DNA of 6,366 nucleotides from CAZTDD01 sp964612675 (GCA_964612675.1 CAZTDD010000211.1:1-6366), one strand, 5' to 3'; numbered from the stretch's first letter, positions 1-6,329 are shown. Notes: generated by a model from the sequence alone, not told the origin. Made by a program: numbers and translations.

Positions 1-143
1 CAAAATATTCATAAACATCTCTTCTGGCCTTTATCCATGCGGCTTTCCAACGGCGCTTCCGGCCGGCCTCTTCTCGTTTTTGCAACCATAGAGTTAAGAT
101 AGTAGGAAGACATTATTCAGTAACGATTGCGTTGGAACGTACC
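1..143. other. 5' intergenic leader, no complete gene
   Basis: No gene is supported here. A GC-rich palindrome (CCGGCCGG, 59-66) can form a short hairpin (CGGC 51-54 with GCCG 62-65), and a T-run follows at 77-81. This could be the decayed or weak terminator of a gene to the left, but the stem is only four pairs and the T-run lies about ten bases away. A TTGCAA at 80-85 resembles a -35 box, but no convincing -10 lies at the right distance. The frame of the next gene is open back to base 15 (TAA at 12-14) without an ATG, so no longer N-terminus is favoured. Confidence 0.4.
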
Positions 144-1091
144 ATGCAAGTTGGTTTGGAAACACTGAAAGAGCGCGCTTCGGTGGGTCGTGAGCGGCTG
201 AAAGCCTGTAACTTGTGCCCGCGAGAATGTGGGGTTGACCGCGTTGCCGGTGAACTCGGGTATTGTGGACTCGATGGACGTCTCGGGAACGGTGACATCG
301 ATCCCGACACTGTCTTTGTCTCAAGCGCTATGCCGCACTTCGGCGAGGAGGATTGCCTCGTCGGAAGGAATGGATCCGGAACGGTCTTCTTCTCCGGTTG
401 CAATCTCACGTGTCTGTTTTGCCAGAACGCCGAGATCAGCCAGGGAGGGGAAGGGCGGTGGATATCGCTCGATCGTCTGGCATCGTTGTTTCTCGACCTC
501 GATCGGCGGGGGTGTCACAACCTGAACATAGTCACCCCGACCCATTTCGTGGCTCAACTTCTGCAGGCGCTGGTTTTTGCCGCCGAAAGAGGATTCGACC
601 GCCCGCTCGTTTACAACTGTGGCGGCTATGAGTCAGTTGAGACCATCAAACTCCTGGACGGGATCGTCGATATCTACATGCCGGATTTCAAATACGGCGA
701 TTCTGCTACCGCGCAGGAATTGTCTGACGCGCCGGATTATGCCGAGCACGCAAAGAGCGCCATGAGAGAAATGCACCGGCAAGTCGGCGATCTCCGAATC
801 GACGGACCTTCCGGAACGACCACTCGCGGTCTCCTCGTTCGGCATCTGGTATTGCCGAACGATCTTGCGGGAACACAGGAGGTGATGCGCTTTCTGGCGG
901 AGGAGATCTCCACGGAGACTTATGTCAATATCATGGATCAGTATCGTCCCTGTCTAAGGGCGCACACGCATACTTCCGTAAATCGTCGGATTTCCTCTGA
1001 TGAGTATCTGTCCGCTGTGGAAACCGCCAAGCAATACGGACTCCATCGGGGGTTTCCGAAAGAACCTCGCCCGCGACTTCTTTTCTGGTGA
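144..1091 (+). CDS. PflX-like radical SAM protein (COG1313 type)
   Basis: This is a radical SAM enzyme of the uncharacterised PflX group, related to pyruvate formate-lyase activating enzymes, and probably cytosolic. Numbered from a possible TTG start at 132, residues 90-97 (GCNLTCLFC) hold the CxxxCxxC motif, C90/C94/C97, that binds the 4Fe-4S cluster cleaving S-adenosylmethionine. An N-terminal cysteine cluster (C26, C29, C33, C45; CNLCPREC then GYC) precedes it, as is usual in this group. Further family blocks are GSGTVFFSGC, NIVTPTHF, DIYMPDFKY, RGLLVRHLVLP and NIMDQYRP. I chose ATG 144 (315 residues) because GGAA at 134-137 sits six bases upstream; TTG 132 would give 319 residues and has no close ribosome site. 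The family's substrate is unknown, and no glycyl-radical enzyme lies in the window, so an activase role is not supported. Family call strong, function open. Confidence 0.93.
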   Translation: MQVGLETLKERASVGRERLKACNLCPRECGVDRVAGELGYCGLDGRLGNGDIDPDTVFVSSAMPHFGEEDCLVGRNGSGTVFFSGCNLTCLFCQNAEISQGGEGRWISLDRLASLFLDLDRRGCHNLNIVTPTHFVAQLLQALVFAAERGFDRPLVYNCGGYESVETIKLLDGIVDIYMPDFKYGDSATAQELSDAPDYAEHAKSAMREMHRQVGDLRIDGPSGTTTRGLLVRHLVLPNDLAGTQEVMRFLAEEISTETYVNIMDQYRPCLRAHTHTSVNRRISSDEYLSAVETAKQYGLHRGFPKEPRPRLLFW

Positions 1092-1145
1092 GCGGTCTAC
1101 CCCCGGTCTTCCACCGTCTGCTGAGGCTCTCTAGACTGTCCAATT

Positions 1146-1946
1146 ATGCCTATTCCGAATGATCAAGTTCTGTTTCTGGACGTTGGGGATACTCTGGTCT
1201 TTGCGCGCCGCACCATGCACGAGGCGATTGCCGAGATCTGTCAACGCGATGGTCTGCCGGTCAAAGAGGAATTCATTCGCCGGACCGCGATCGAGATCAA
1301 ACCTTCGCTCGGTCCTGTTACAACACTGGATTTGGACGCATTCCGTGGATGGTGGATGCGAATGTACGAAGGCGTGCTGCTTCGATGCGGCTATGAGGGC
1401 GATCTTGCCTCTGCTCAGAAAAACCTGTGGGAGATCTGGCGCTCCGGCAAAGCGCTGCGCCCGTTTCCCGATACGATCGATGCGTTGGAGCGGTTACGCG
1501 AGCTGGGTGTTCGCCTCTCAGTGATCTCCAATTGGGATGATACGTTGAAAACCGTCCTGAAGAACCTCGGCCTCGAATCGTTTTTCGAACACGTCTTCTG
1601 TTCATATTCTCTCGGATTGGAGAAACCGGACCCGCAGCTATTCAGATACGCTCTCAGGACTGTGGGATTGGAGGACAATCCCGGAACGGCGTGGCATATC
1701 GGTGACAGTCCGGAGAAGGACGTCTCAGGGGCGCAGGCGGTCGGTATCCGTCCTATTCTGATCGATTACTTCAATAAGTTCGACGATGATGATATAGAGG
1801 TGCCTATAGCCCGCTCATTGTCGGATGTGGTCGGGATTGTCGCGAACGGACGTACCTCCTCAGACGGCGTCTCTCTATGGCACGCGCCACGCGATGTCGG
1901 CGCGGAGGCCAACGGTGAACTAGAGGAATCCGGCGAGAAACGGTAA
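1146..1946 (+). CDS. HAD-superfamily hydrolase, REG-2/HDHD3-like
   Basis: This 266-residue protein is a haloacid dehalogenase-superfamily member, probably a cytosolic small-molecule phosphatase of unknown substrate. Motif I is LDVGDTL with nucleophile D12. Motif II is VISN with S128. Motif III is K160 in GLEKPDP. Motif IV is GDSPEKD with D187 and D192. A helical cap lies between motifs I and II (about residues 20-105), as in subfamily IA. The block FRGWW before the cap's end and the text around VISNWDDTL resemble human HDHD3 and Drosophila REG-2. The usual acid/base Asp two residues after the nucleophile is Gly14; REG-2-type proteins also vary here, so activity is uncertain rather than lost. 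About 40 residues at the C-terminus are polar and probably disordered. No good ribosome site is visible; GAGG at 1123-1126 is too far from the ATG. The gene starts 54 bases after its upstream neighbour. Confidence 0.88.
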   Translation: MPIPNDQVLFLDVGDTLVFARRTMHEAIAEICQRDGLPVKEEFIRRTAIEIKPSLGPVTTLDLDAFRGWWMRMYEGVLLRCGYEGDLASAQKNLWEIWRSGKALRPFPDTIDALERLRELGVRLSVISNWDDTLKTVLKNLGLESFFEHVFCSYSLGLEKPDPQLFRYALRTVGLEDNPGTAWHIGDSPEKDVSGAQAVGIRPILIDYFNKFDDDDIEVPIARSLSDVVGIVANGRTSSDGVSLWHAPRDVGAEANGELEESGEKR

Positions 1947-1964
1947 GTTCACAAATTTGGAATC

Positions 1965-1970
1965 GAGGAG
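1965..1970 (+). promoter_or_regulatory. ribosome binding site of hisI-like gene
   Basis: GAGGAG lies ten bases before ATG 1981. It decides the start in favour of this ATG over an in-frame TTG at 1957, which would place the site inside the coding sequence. Confidence 0.7.
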
Positions 1971-1980
1971 AATCTTCTTA

Positions 1981-2379
1981 ATGGATCGTGTTGGTAAAAT
2001 CATCGGGCAAGTGAAATTCAAAGACGACGGTCTCGTCCCTGCAATCGCTCAGGACGAGCGATCGGGACAGGTGTTGATGCTTGCCTATATGAATCGAGAA
2101 GCCTTGGAACAGACTCTGCGAACCGGCAAAATGCATTATTACCGCCGGTCAAAGCAGCGTTTATGGTTCAAGGGAGAAGAGTCGGGAAAATACCAACTCG
2201 TGAAGGCTCTCCGCGTCAACTGCTACGAAGACTCGCTCCTTTTTCTGGTTGAGCAGATCGATGCAGCTTGTCACGAGGGCTATTTTTCCTGCTATTTTCG
2301 ACAATTCGATGAGAACGGCGACCTGATCACGGTCGCTGAACGCATATTTGATCCGAGTGAAGTGTATAAATCGACATAA
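1981..2379 (+). CDS. hisI: phosphoribosyl-AMP cyclohydrolase-like protein
   Basis: The 132-residue protein matches the stand-alone HisI family, which opens the purine ring of phosphoribosyl-AMP in histidine synthesis. No HisE domain is fused. Family landmarks are GLVPAIAQD (17-25), GQVLMLAYMNREAL (29-42), HYYRRSKQRLWFKGEESG (52-69) and ACHEGYFSC (96-104). The three zinc cysteines are present at normal spacing: C81, C97 (in CH) and C104. The usual DCDxD metal motif reads NCYED at 80-84, so two of its three aspartates are Asn and Tyr. SRSR has become RRSK, and the usual His after GExSG is Lys. HisI-like proteins with NCxxxS-type variants are familiar to me from memory, so this may be a subfamily rather than a damaged gene. 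It stops 11 bases before trpE, whose ribosome site overlaps its stop codon. Family certain; whether it performs the histidine step is less so. Confidence 0.88.
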   Translation: MDRVGKIIGQVKFKDDGLVPAIAQDERSGQVLMLAYMNREALEQTLRTGKMHYYRRSKQRLWFKGEESGKYQLVKALRVNCYEDSLLFLVEQIDAACHEGYFSCYFRQFDENGDLITVAERIFDPSEVYKST

Positions 2380-2390
2380 GGTCATTCTCT

Positions 2391-3881
2391 ATGCCCGGTA
2401 TTGAACCCTCGAAAGATGAATTTCTTCGTCTGGCCAGAAAAGGAAACCTGGTTCCGGTTACCTGCCGTATTATGGCGGATCTCGAAACCCCGGTATCGGC
2501 TTTCATGAAATTGTCGGAAGGAGAGGAACATGCTTTCCTATTGGAAAGCGCCGAGCACCTGGCGGGCAAGGGCCGCTACTCCTTCATCGGTTTGCGTCCG
2601 ACGCAAGTGATCACCAGCCACGGACGCCGCATGAAAGTCGTAACAAAGGGGCAGGTCAACGAATTCGATTTGCCGGAAAAGGAAGATCCGCTTCATACGT
2701 TGCGGTATGTGATCAATCGATACAAACCTGCGGGACATGAGTCGCTGCCTCCGCTCTGCGGCGGACTTGTCGGCTTTCTGGGGTACGAAATGGTCGGCCA
2801 TTTCGAGCCTGTACCCTTCGACAAGCCTGACGAGTACGATCTACCGGATTCAGTCTTCTATCTAGCGGACTTAATCGTAGCTTTCGATCATCAGCGACAC
2901 GAAACCTTCATTATCGCTTGCGCTTTTGTGGAACACTCGGCCGATGCCGCGTACGAGGAAGCGTGCGCCCGGATTCAAGAGGTCCGCGAGCGTTTGGCTC
3001 GGCCGCTGCCCCACGAGCGATTCGGTGCAGGGCAGTCTCAGATCTCCGAGCCGCAGTTCAACCGCACAAAAGACGATTACATGCAGGCTGTGGAGACCGC
3101 AAAGGAACATATCCGCGCCGGCGATATCTTTCAGGTTATCGTGGGAATGCGTACCAAAGTCGATGTGCAGGCCAATCCGATCGATGTCTACCGTGCGTTG
3201 CGGCATGTGAATCCGTCGCCTTATATGTTCCTGGTTCGGTACGGACACTCTCACATGATCGGGGCTTCCCCCGAGATTCTGGTGCGTCTGGAAGGAAACA
3301 AGGTGACCTACCGGCCTCTCGCGGGCACCCGCCGTCGAGGGCGGACTTCCGACGAGGATCGGGCTCTGGAAGAGGAGATGAAGAACGATCCCAAGGAATG
3401 CGCCGAGCATATCATGCTCGTGGACCTGGGACGAAACGATATCGGGCGGGTTTGTCGGTTCCGTACCGTTCAGGCCACGGAATTGATGCAGGTCGAGCGG
3501 TATTCGCACGTGATGCACCTCGTTTCGACCATTGTCGGCGAATTGGAGAGAGGCAAGGATGGGTTTGATCTGCTGCGCGCGACTTTCCCCGCGGGTACGC
3601 TGACCGGGGCACCGAAGGTCCGGGCGATGCAGATCATCGAGAAACTGGAACCGACTCGTCGCGGGCCGTACGGCGGCGCGGTTGGATATATCGGTTTCGC
3701 AGGCGATATCGACTTTTGTATTACACTCCGGACGATTGTCATGTCCGGACAAAGTGTCTATTTCCAGGCGGGGGCGGGTATCGTTGCCGATTCGTCGCCC
3801 GAACTGGAGTATATGGAATGCCGCAATAAGAGCGGGGCCATGCTTCGCGCCGTCGAACTGGCCGAGTGCTCGGATGAATGA
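2391..3881 (+). CDS. trpE: anthranilate synthase component I
   Basis: TrpE converts chorismate to anthranilate using ammonia delivered by the TrpG subunit, the first committed step of tryptophan synthesis. At 496 residues it has normal length. The N-terminal domain holds the exact tryptophan-feedback signature LLES-x10-S (L50 to S64), so allosteric inhibition by tryptophan is expected. The chorismate-binding domain shows DIFQV (from 245), NPSPYMF, PLAGTRRRG (309-317), EHIMLVDLGRND (339-350, with E339 a likely magnesium ligand), SHVMHLVS, AGTLTGAPKVRAMQ (401-414), PYGGAVGYIG (426-435) and QAGAGIVADSSPE. GAPKVRAM and PYGGAVGY favour TrpE over the related PabB. Start ATG 2391 has AAGG at 2378-2381, nine bases upstream and overlapping the hisI stop. 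A long open frame lies antisense to this gene but looks like a shadow. trpG follows 32 bases later. Confidence 0.97.
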   Translation: MPGIEPSKDEFLRLARKGNLVPVTCRIMADLETPVSAFMKLSEGEEHAFLLESAEHLAGKGRYSFIGLRPTQVITSHGRRMKVVTKGQVNEFDLPEKEDPLHTLRYVINRYKPAGHESLPPLCGGLVGFLGYEMVGHFEPVPFDKPDEYDLPDSVFYLADLIVAFDHQRHETFIIACAFVEHSADAAYEEACARIQEVRERLARPLPHERFGAGQSQISEPQFNRTKDDYMQAVETAKEHIRAGDIFQVIVGMRTKVDVQANPIDVYRALRHVNPSPYMFLVRYGHSHMIGASPEILVRLEGNKVTYRPLAGTRRRGRTSDEDRALEEEMKNDPKECAEHIMLVDLGRNDIGRVCRFRTVQATELMQVERYSHVMHLVSTIVGELERGKDGFDLLRATFPAGTLTGAPKVRAMQIIEKLEPTRRGPYGGAVGYIGFAGDIDFCITLRTIVMSGQSVYFQAGAGIVADSSPELEYMECRNKSGAMLRAVELAECSDE

Positions 3882-3913
3882 GCGGCCCAATACAGCCGGA
3901 TTGAGTATCGATT

Positions 3914-4480
3914 ATGCTGATCGTTATTGATAATTACGACTCTTTTACGTTCAACCTGTATCAGTATCTCGGTGAGCTGGGAGCCGAGATGGAAGTCCAT
4001 CGCAATGACAAAATCACTGTGGACGAGATCGCCACGCGGAAGCCGCAAGGTATCGTGATCTCCCCCGGCCCGGGAACTCCGGATGAGGGAGGTATTTCTC
4101 TGGACGTTTTGGCGGAATTCAGCGGCAAGGTCCCCATTCTGGGCGTCTGTCTGGGCCACCAGTGTATCGGACAGAGTTTTGGTGGGACAATCCTGCGAGC
4201 GAGTCTTCTCATGCACGGAAAGACGTCTCTCATCAAACATGACGCAGAGGGCGTATTTGAGGGGTTGGACAATCCGTTCGTGGCCACACGCTACCATTCG
4301 CTGTTGGTCGATCGAAACACTTGCCCCGATTGTCTCACGATTACTGCAGAAACCGACGAAGGCGAGATTATGGGGCTTCGCCATCGCGAGCACCCGACAT
4401 ACGGGGTGCAGTTTCACCCGGAGTCTATTCTGACAGTCGAGGGGAAGAAGCTTCTGGACAACTTCCTGCGTATGCTCTAA
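3914..4480 (+). CDS. trpG: anthranilate synthase component II, glutamine amidotransferase
   Basis: This 188-residue class I glutamine amidotransferase removes ammonia from glutamine and passes it to TrpE. The N-terminal block is IDNYDSFTFNLYQYL (5-19), and the oxyanion strand is SPGPGTPDEGG (50-60). The nucleophile is C79 in GVCLGHQ, and the rest of the triad is H168 and E170 in VQFHPES. HGKTS (101-105) and RYHSLLV are the usual TrpG/PabA contacts. Length is typical and nothing is missing. It lies 32 bases after trpE. No clear Shine-Dalgarno precedes ATG 3914, so coupling to trpE translation is possible; a nine-codon frame beginning in the trpE stop (ATGA, 3878-3881) ends at 3904 just before it. 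The protein may also serve as PabA for p-aminobenzoate, as in many bacteria with a single copy. trpD does not follow. Confidence 0.96.
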   Translation: MLIVIDNYDSFTFNLYQYLGELGAEMEVHRNDKITVDEIATRKPQGIVISPGPGTPDEGGISLDVLAEFSGKVPILGVCLGHQCIGQSFGGTILRASLLMHGKTSLIKHDAEGVFEGLDNPFVATRYHSLLVDRNTCPDCLTITAETDEGEIMGLRHREHPTYGVQFHPESILTVEGKKLLDNFLRML

Positions 4481-4523
4481 ATAGAGGACGACCGTATCGG
4501 AGACGTACGATCAACGGACGCGA

Positions 4524-4528
4524 AGGGG
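4524..4528 (+). promoter_or_regulatory. ribosome binding site of response regulator
   Basis: AGGGG lies five bases before ATG 4534. It supports this start over far-upstream codons in the same open frame, which would overlap trpG. Confidence 0.65.
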
Positions 4529-4533
4529 ATCAG

Positions 4534-4911
4534 ATGTCGTATCGAATTCTTGTGGTGGAAGACAGCGACGACAACAGGGAACTCCTGGTCGATGCCCTCT
4601 CGTTTCGAGGCTTCGAGGTATTGGAGGCGATAGACGGTCAACAGGCGGTCGATCTGATTCTTGCGGAGCGTCCCGATCTTGTTGTATTGGACATGTCTCT
4701 GCCGGTTAAGTCGGGGTGGGCTGTAGCGGAGGAAGTGCGCGATGGAGCCGCTTCCGATACTCCAATCATCGCCTTGACTGCGCACGCCTCCGAGATGGAC
4801 CGTCAGCGGGCCCTGGAATCGGGTTGCAGGCAATATCTCTGTAAACCCTGTCGGCCGCGAGACCTGATTGCCGAGATCGAACGGATTCTCGGGGTTACGG
4901 AATCCAGCTGA
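4534..4911 (+). CDS. single-domain response regulator (receiver only)
   Basis: A 125-residue CheY/DivK-like receiver with no output domain, expected to act in the cytosol by protein-protein contact after phosphorylation by a histidine kinase. The catalytic set is complete: acidic pair E9/D10 (VVEDSDDN), phosphoacceptor D53 (VVLDMSLP), switch Thr T82 (ALTAHA) and K104 (LCKPC). The text SDDNRELLVDAL and LTAHASEMDRQRALESGC is typical of receivers found with hybrid kinases and of DivK-like proteins. Two cysteines flank the conserved lysine (C103, C106), which is slightly unusual. The frame is open upstream into trpG, but the receiver fold begins at this ATG and a good ribosome site precedes it. 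It lies 53 bases after trpG with no kinase nearby, so its partner is encoded elsewhere. A link to tryptophan metabolism is not shown by the sequence. Confidence 0.92.
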   Translation: MSYRILVVEDSDDNRELLVDALSFRGFEVLEAIDGQQAVDLILAERPDLVVLDMSLPVKSGWAVAEEVRDGAASDTPIIALTAHASEMDRQRALESGCRQYLCKPCRPRDLIAEIERILGVTESS

Positions 4912-5005
4912 AGACGAACGCTCGTTCTCTGCGGGTCCTTGCCATGCGTGTGTAATCGATGTAAAGTAGCACGCTCGTTATGCTGAAGTTAAGCTTCAAG
5001 TGGCT

Positions 5006-5042
5006 GTCTCGGTTGTCTCTGCTGTCGAGACTCTTCTGAGAC
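5006..5042 (+). terminator. nested GTCTC/GAGAC hairpin, possible terminator
   Basis: GTCTC occurs at 5006-5010 and 5015-5019, and its complement GAGAC at 5027-5031 and 5038-5042. The inner pair encloses a seven-base loop. The outer pair closes around it with internal loops of four and six bases. An alternative six-pair stem joins GTCTCG 5006-5011 with CGAGAC 5026-5031. A T-rich stretch (TTGTTTTC, 5046-5053) follows a few bases later, which suits a weak terminator for the upstream cluster. A regulatory leader of the next gene is also possible. Confidence 0.35.
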
Positions 5043-5139
5043 GCCTTGTTTTCGTATCTCATGAACAGGTTTGGCTTTCTTACTCTCTTGAAAAGTGCAG
5101 GGGTTAAGGGCGGTCAGCGAGACTATCGACTATAGGTTA

Positions 5140-5147
5140 GGGGAGGG
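5140..5147 (+). promoter_or_regulatory. purine-rich ribosome binding site
   Basis: GGGGAGGG lies about 11 bases before ATG 5159. The spacing is slightly long, but no other start codon before the first CxxC pair fits better. Confidence 0.5.
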
Positions 5148-5158
5148 ACCTCTCGATC

Positions 5159-6247
5159 ATGCCGAAGCGTCAATCACTTTGGAAACGCGAAACAAAATGC
5201 CTGGTCTGTGAGACCAAGGTGTTTAACTTCCAGGCCATGGCCAAGAGTCAGAAGACTGAATACGACGAATGGCTTATTCCCCACTCCAGCGGTGTCGGCG
5301 AGTATGATGACTATCCACCGACCATCAAAACAACGGTCTGCCCGAAGTGCTTGATGGCTTCCAACGAATACAATTGGGGGGTGGACAGCTACAAGTACTT
5401 CACACGCAATATGAGGAAAAACAGCAAGCTGGTGGACATGTATACGGAAACCGCGGAGGGTCGGTTCAAAGTGATGGCGCGCGAGTTCGAGAACCTTGAA
5501 GAGGAGTGTGCGGTTTACGATAAGGAAAAGGGCAAGCCGCCCAACATGCGTTGCCGCGCGACGTTGGAGAAGATTTGGAGCCAGCGCGACCAATATGCCG
5601 AACCGTTCTTCAACATGCTTTTCAGTGAGCCGAGGGACTATGCCACCGCGTTGGTTGCTTTCGCGATGGACCGGCATTGCCAGATGTTGCGGCTGGGGTA
5701 TGAAAACAACATTGAGTACGATGCGAACGATCCCGATGACGTGTGTGCGAAGGGGAAAGCCTTTTTTGAGGGAACGACCCTCGATATGAAATCGGCGGAA
5801 ACGCGGCTTTATTATATCGCAGCAAACTATCTTCAGTGTGAGCAGTTTCTCGATCAAATGGCCGAGCATGTTTGTCCCGAGAGCAAAGAGAAATACGCGG
5901 AACGGAAAGAGCAATACCACAAAGAAGCGTTCCTGTTTTTCCGCTACAGTGAAGCGAATGAAGATATGTCCGCCATTCCCCAGGAGTTCAAGGATGGCGG
6001 GATGGGATATCTGTTATGCAAGTTCTACCTGGAGGAGAATGACGAGGAAACGGCGCAAAAACATCTTGCCATGGCGAAACGGTACGCCAATAACACCCTC
6101 AAGCGGATCTCCACAACCAGCCAACAGAACTTCGTCAATTGGGTCGACGACATCGATAAGTCTCTGAACCCGCCGGAGGAAGAAGAGGCCGAAGAGCAGC
6201 CGGAAGAGGACCCCAAGGATAAAAAGAAGAAGAAAAAGAAGAAGTGA
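5159..6247 (+). CDS. DUF2225-like zinc-ribbon protein with lysine tail
   Basis: The function is unknown. Two CxxC pairs near the N-terminus, C14/C17 (CLVC) and C61/C64 (CPKC), probably bind one zinc. The layout, a CxxC, an Asp-rich stretch, then VCPKC followed by a small-residue/aromatic segment, resembles DUF2225. Residues about 85-335 look wholly helical, with TPR-like spacing in the last third (for example YLLCKFYLEENDEETAQKH). No signal peptide or membrane segment is visible, so it is probably cytosolic. The tail from about residue 337 is Pro/Glu-rich (PPEEEEAEEQPEED) and ends in eight consecutive lysines before the stop, giving an acidic then basic, disordered end. The lysine codons mix AAA and AAG. 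It has its own leader, separate from the trp cluster. The coding call is firm; the family assignment rests on motif memory, not a search. Confidence 0.85.
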   Translation: MPKRQSLWKRETKCLVCETKVFNFQAMAKSQKTEYDEWLIPHSSGVGEYDDYPPTIKTTVCPKCLMASNEYNWGVDSYKYFTRNMRKNSKLVDMYTETAEGRFKVMAREFENLEEECAVYDKEKGKPPNMRCRATLEKIWSQRDQYAEPFFNMLFSEPRDYATALVAFAMDRHCQMLRLGYENNIEYDANDPDDVCAKGKAFFEGTTLDMKSAETRLYYIAANYLQCEQFLDQMAEHVCPESKEKYAERKEQYHKEAFLFFRYSEANEDMSAIPQEFKDGGMGYLLCKFYLEENDEETAQKHLAMAKRYANNTLKRISTTSQQNFVNWVDDIDKSLNPPEEEEAEEQPEEDPKDKKKKKKKK

Positions 6248-6280
6248 ATGCGCCTCTGTTTTGAGCTCCGGCAGTCGTAC

Positions 6281-6298
6281 CCAGCCTTCGAACGCTGG
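6281..6298 (+). terminator. weak hairpin after last gene
   Basis: CCAGC (6281-6285) pairs with GCTGG (6294-6298) around an eight-base loop containing TTCGAA. It lies 34 bases after the stop codon. No T-run follows, so it would be a poor intrinsic terminator and may be a chance pairing. Confidence 0.25.
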
Positions 6299-6329
6299 TC
6301 ATTTGTCACTCATCGCTCATCATTCATTA
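6298..6329. repeat. degenerate heptad repeats
   Basis: Reading from 6298 in sevens gives GTCATTT, GTCACTC, ATCGCTC, ATCATTC, then a broken unit ATTA. A consensus is RTCAYTC; on the minus strand the units read GARTGAY. The array is short and imperfect, and abuts the C-run. Heptameric short tandem repeats are known in some bacterial intergenic regions, such as the STRR elements of cyanobacteria; relationship to those is not implied. Confidence 0.45.

Larger units (their letters stand above)
4912..5158. other. intergenic region with several inverted repeats
   Basis: This 247-base gap ends the six-gene cluster and must hold the start signals of the next gene. Besides the nested structure at 5006-5042, two small hairpins can be drawn: GAACG/CGTTC at 4916-4927 and TGAAG/CTTCA at 4984-4998. 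Neither is followed by a clear T-run. TTGAAA at 5089-5094 resembles a -35 box, but nothing matches a -10 at 16-18 bases; TATAGG at 5131-5136 lacks a matching -35. No tRNA or other RNA gene was recognised. Confidence 0.5.

Noticed and set aside
1947..2390. Search for a tryptophan attenuator or leader peptide before trpE
   Set aside because: The gap before trpE is only 11 bases and the preceding sequence is the hisI-like gene. No Trp-codon cluster with alternative hairpins is present.
2918..3568. A 216-residue + strand frame inside trpE
   Set aside because: It is Arg/Gly/Ser-rich, as expected of a wrong-frame translation of a GC-rich gene, and is contained entirely in trpE.
2871..3890. A 339-residue open frame on the minus strand opposite trpE
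   Set aside because: It lies wholly antisense to a gene with a complete set of TrpE motifs, shows no recognisable domain, and is the kind of long shadow frame common in GC-rich codon use.
3758..4417. A 219-residue minus-strand open frame spanning the trpE-trpG junction
   Set aside because: It overlaps two well-identified genes in antisense and has no motif of its own.
4321..4533. Upstream extension of the response regulator into trpG
   Set aside because: The extra residues are an out-of-frame reading of trpG. The receiver fold and a good ribosome site both place the start at 4534.
5061..5135. A 24-residue frame just before the DUF2225-like gene, considered as a leader peptide
   Set aside because: It has no ribosome site and no run of a regulatory amino acid, so nothing sets it apart from chance.
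5174..5920. A 248-residue minus-strand open frame opposite the DUF2225-like gene
   Set aside because: The + strand frame has zinc-ribbon motifs, a ribosome site and a coherent helical body. The antisense frame has no family features.
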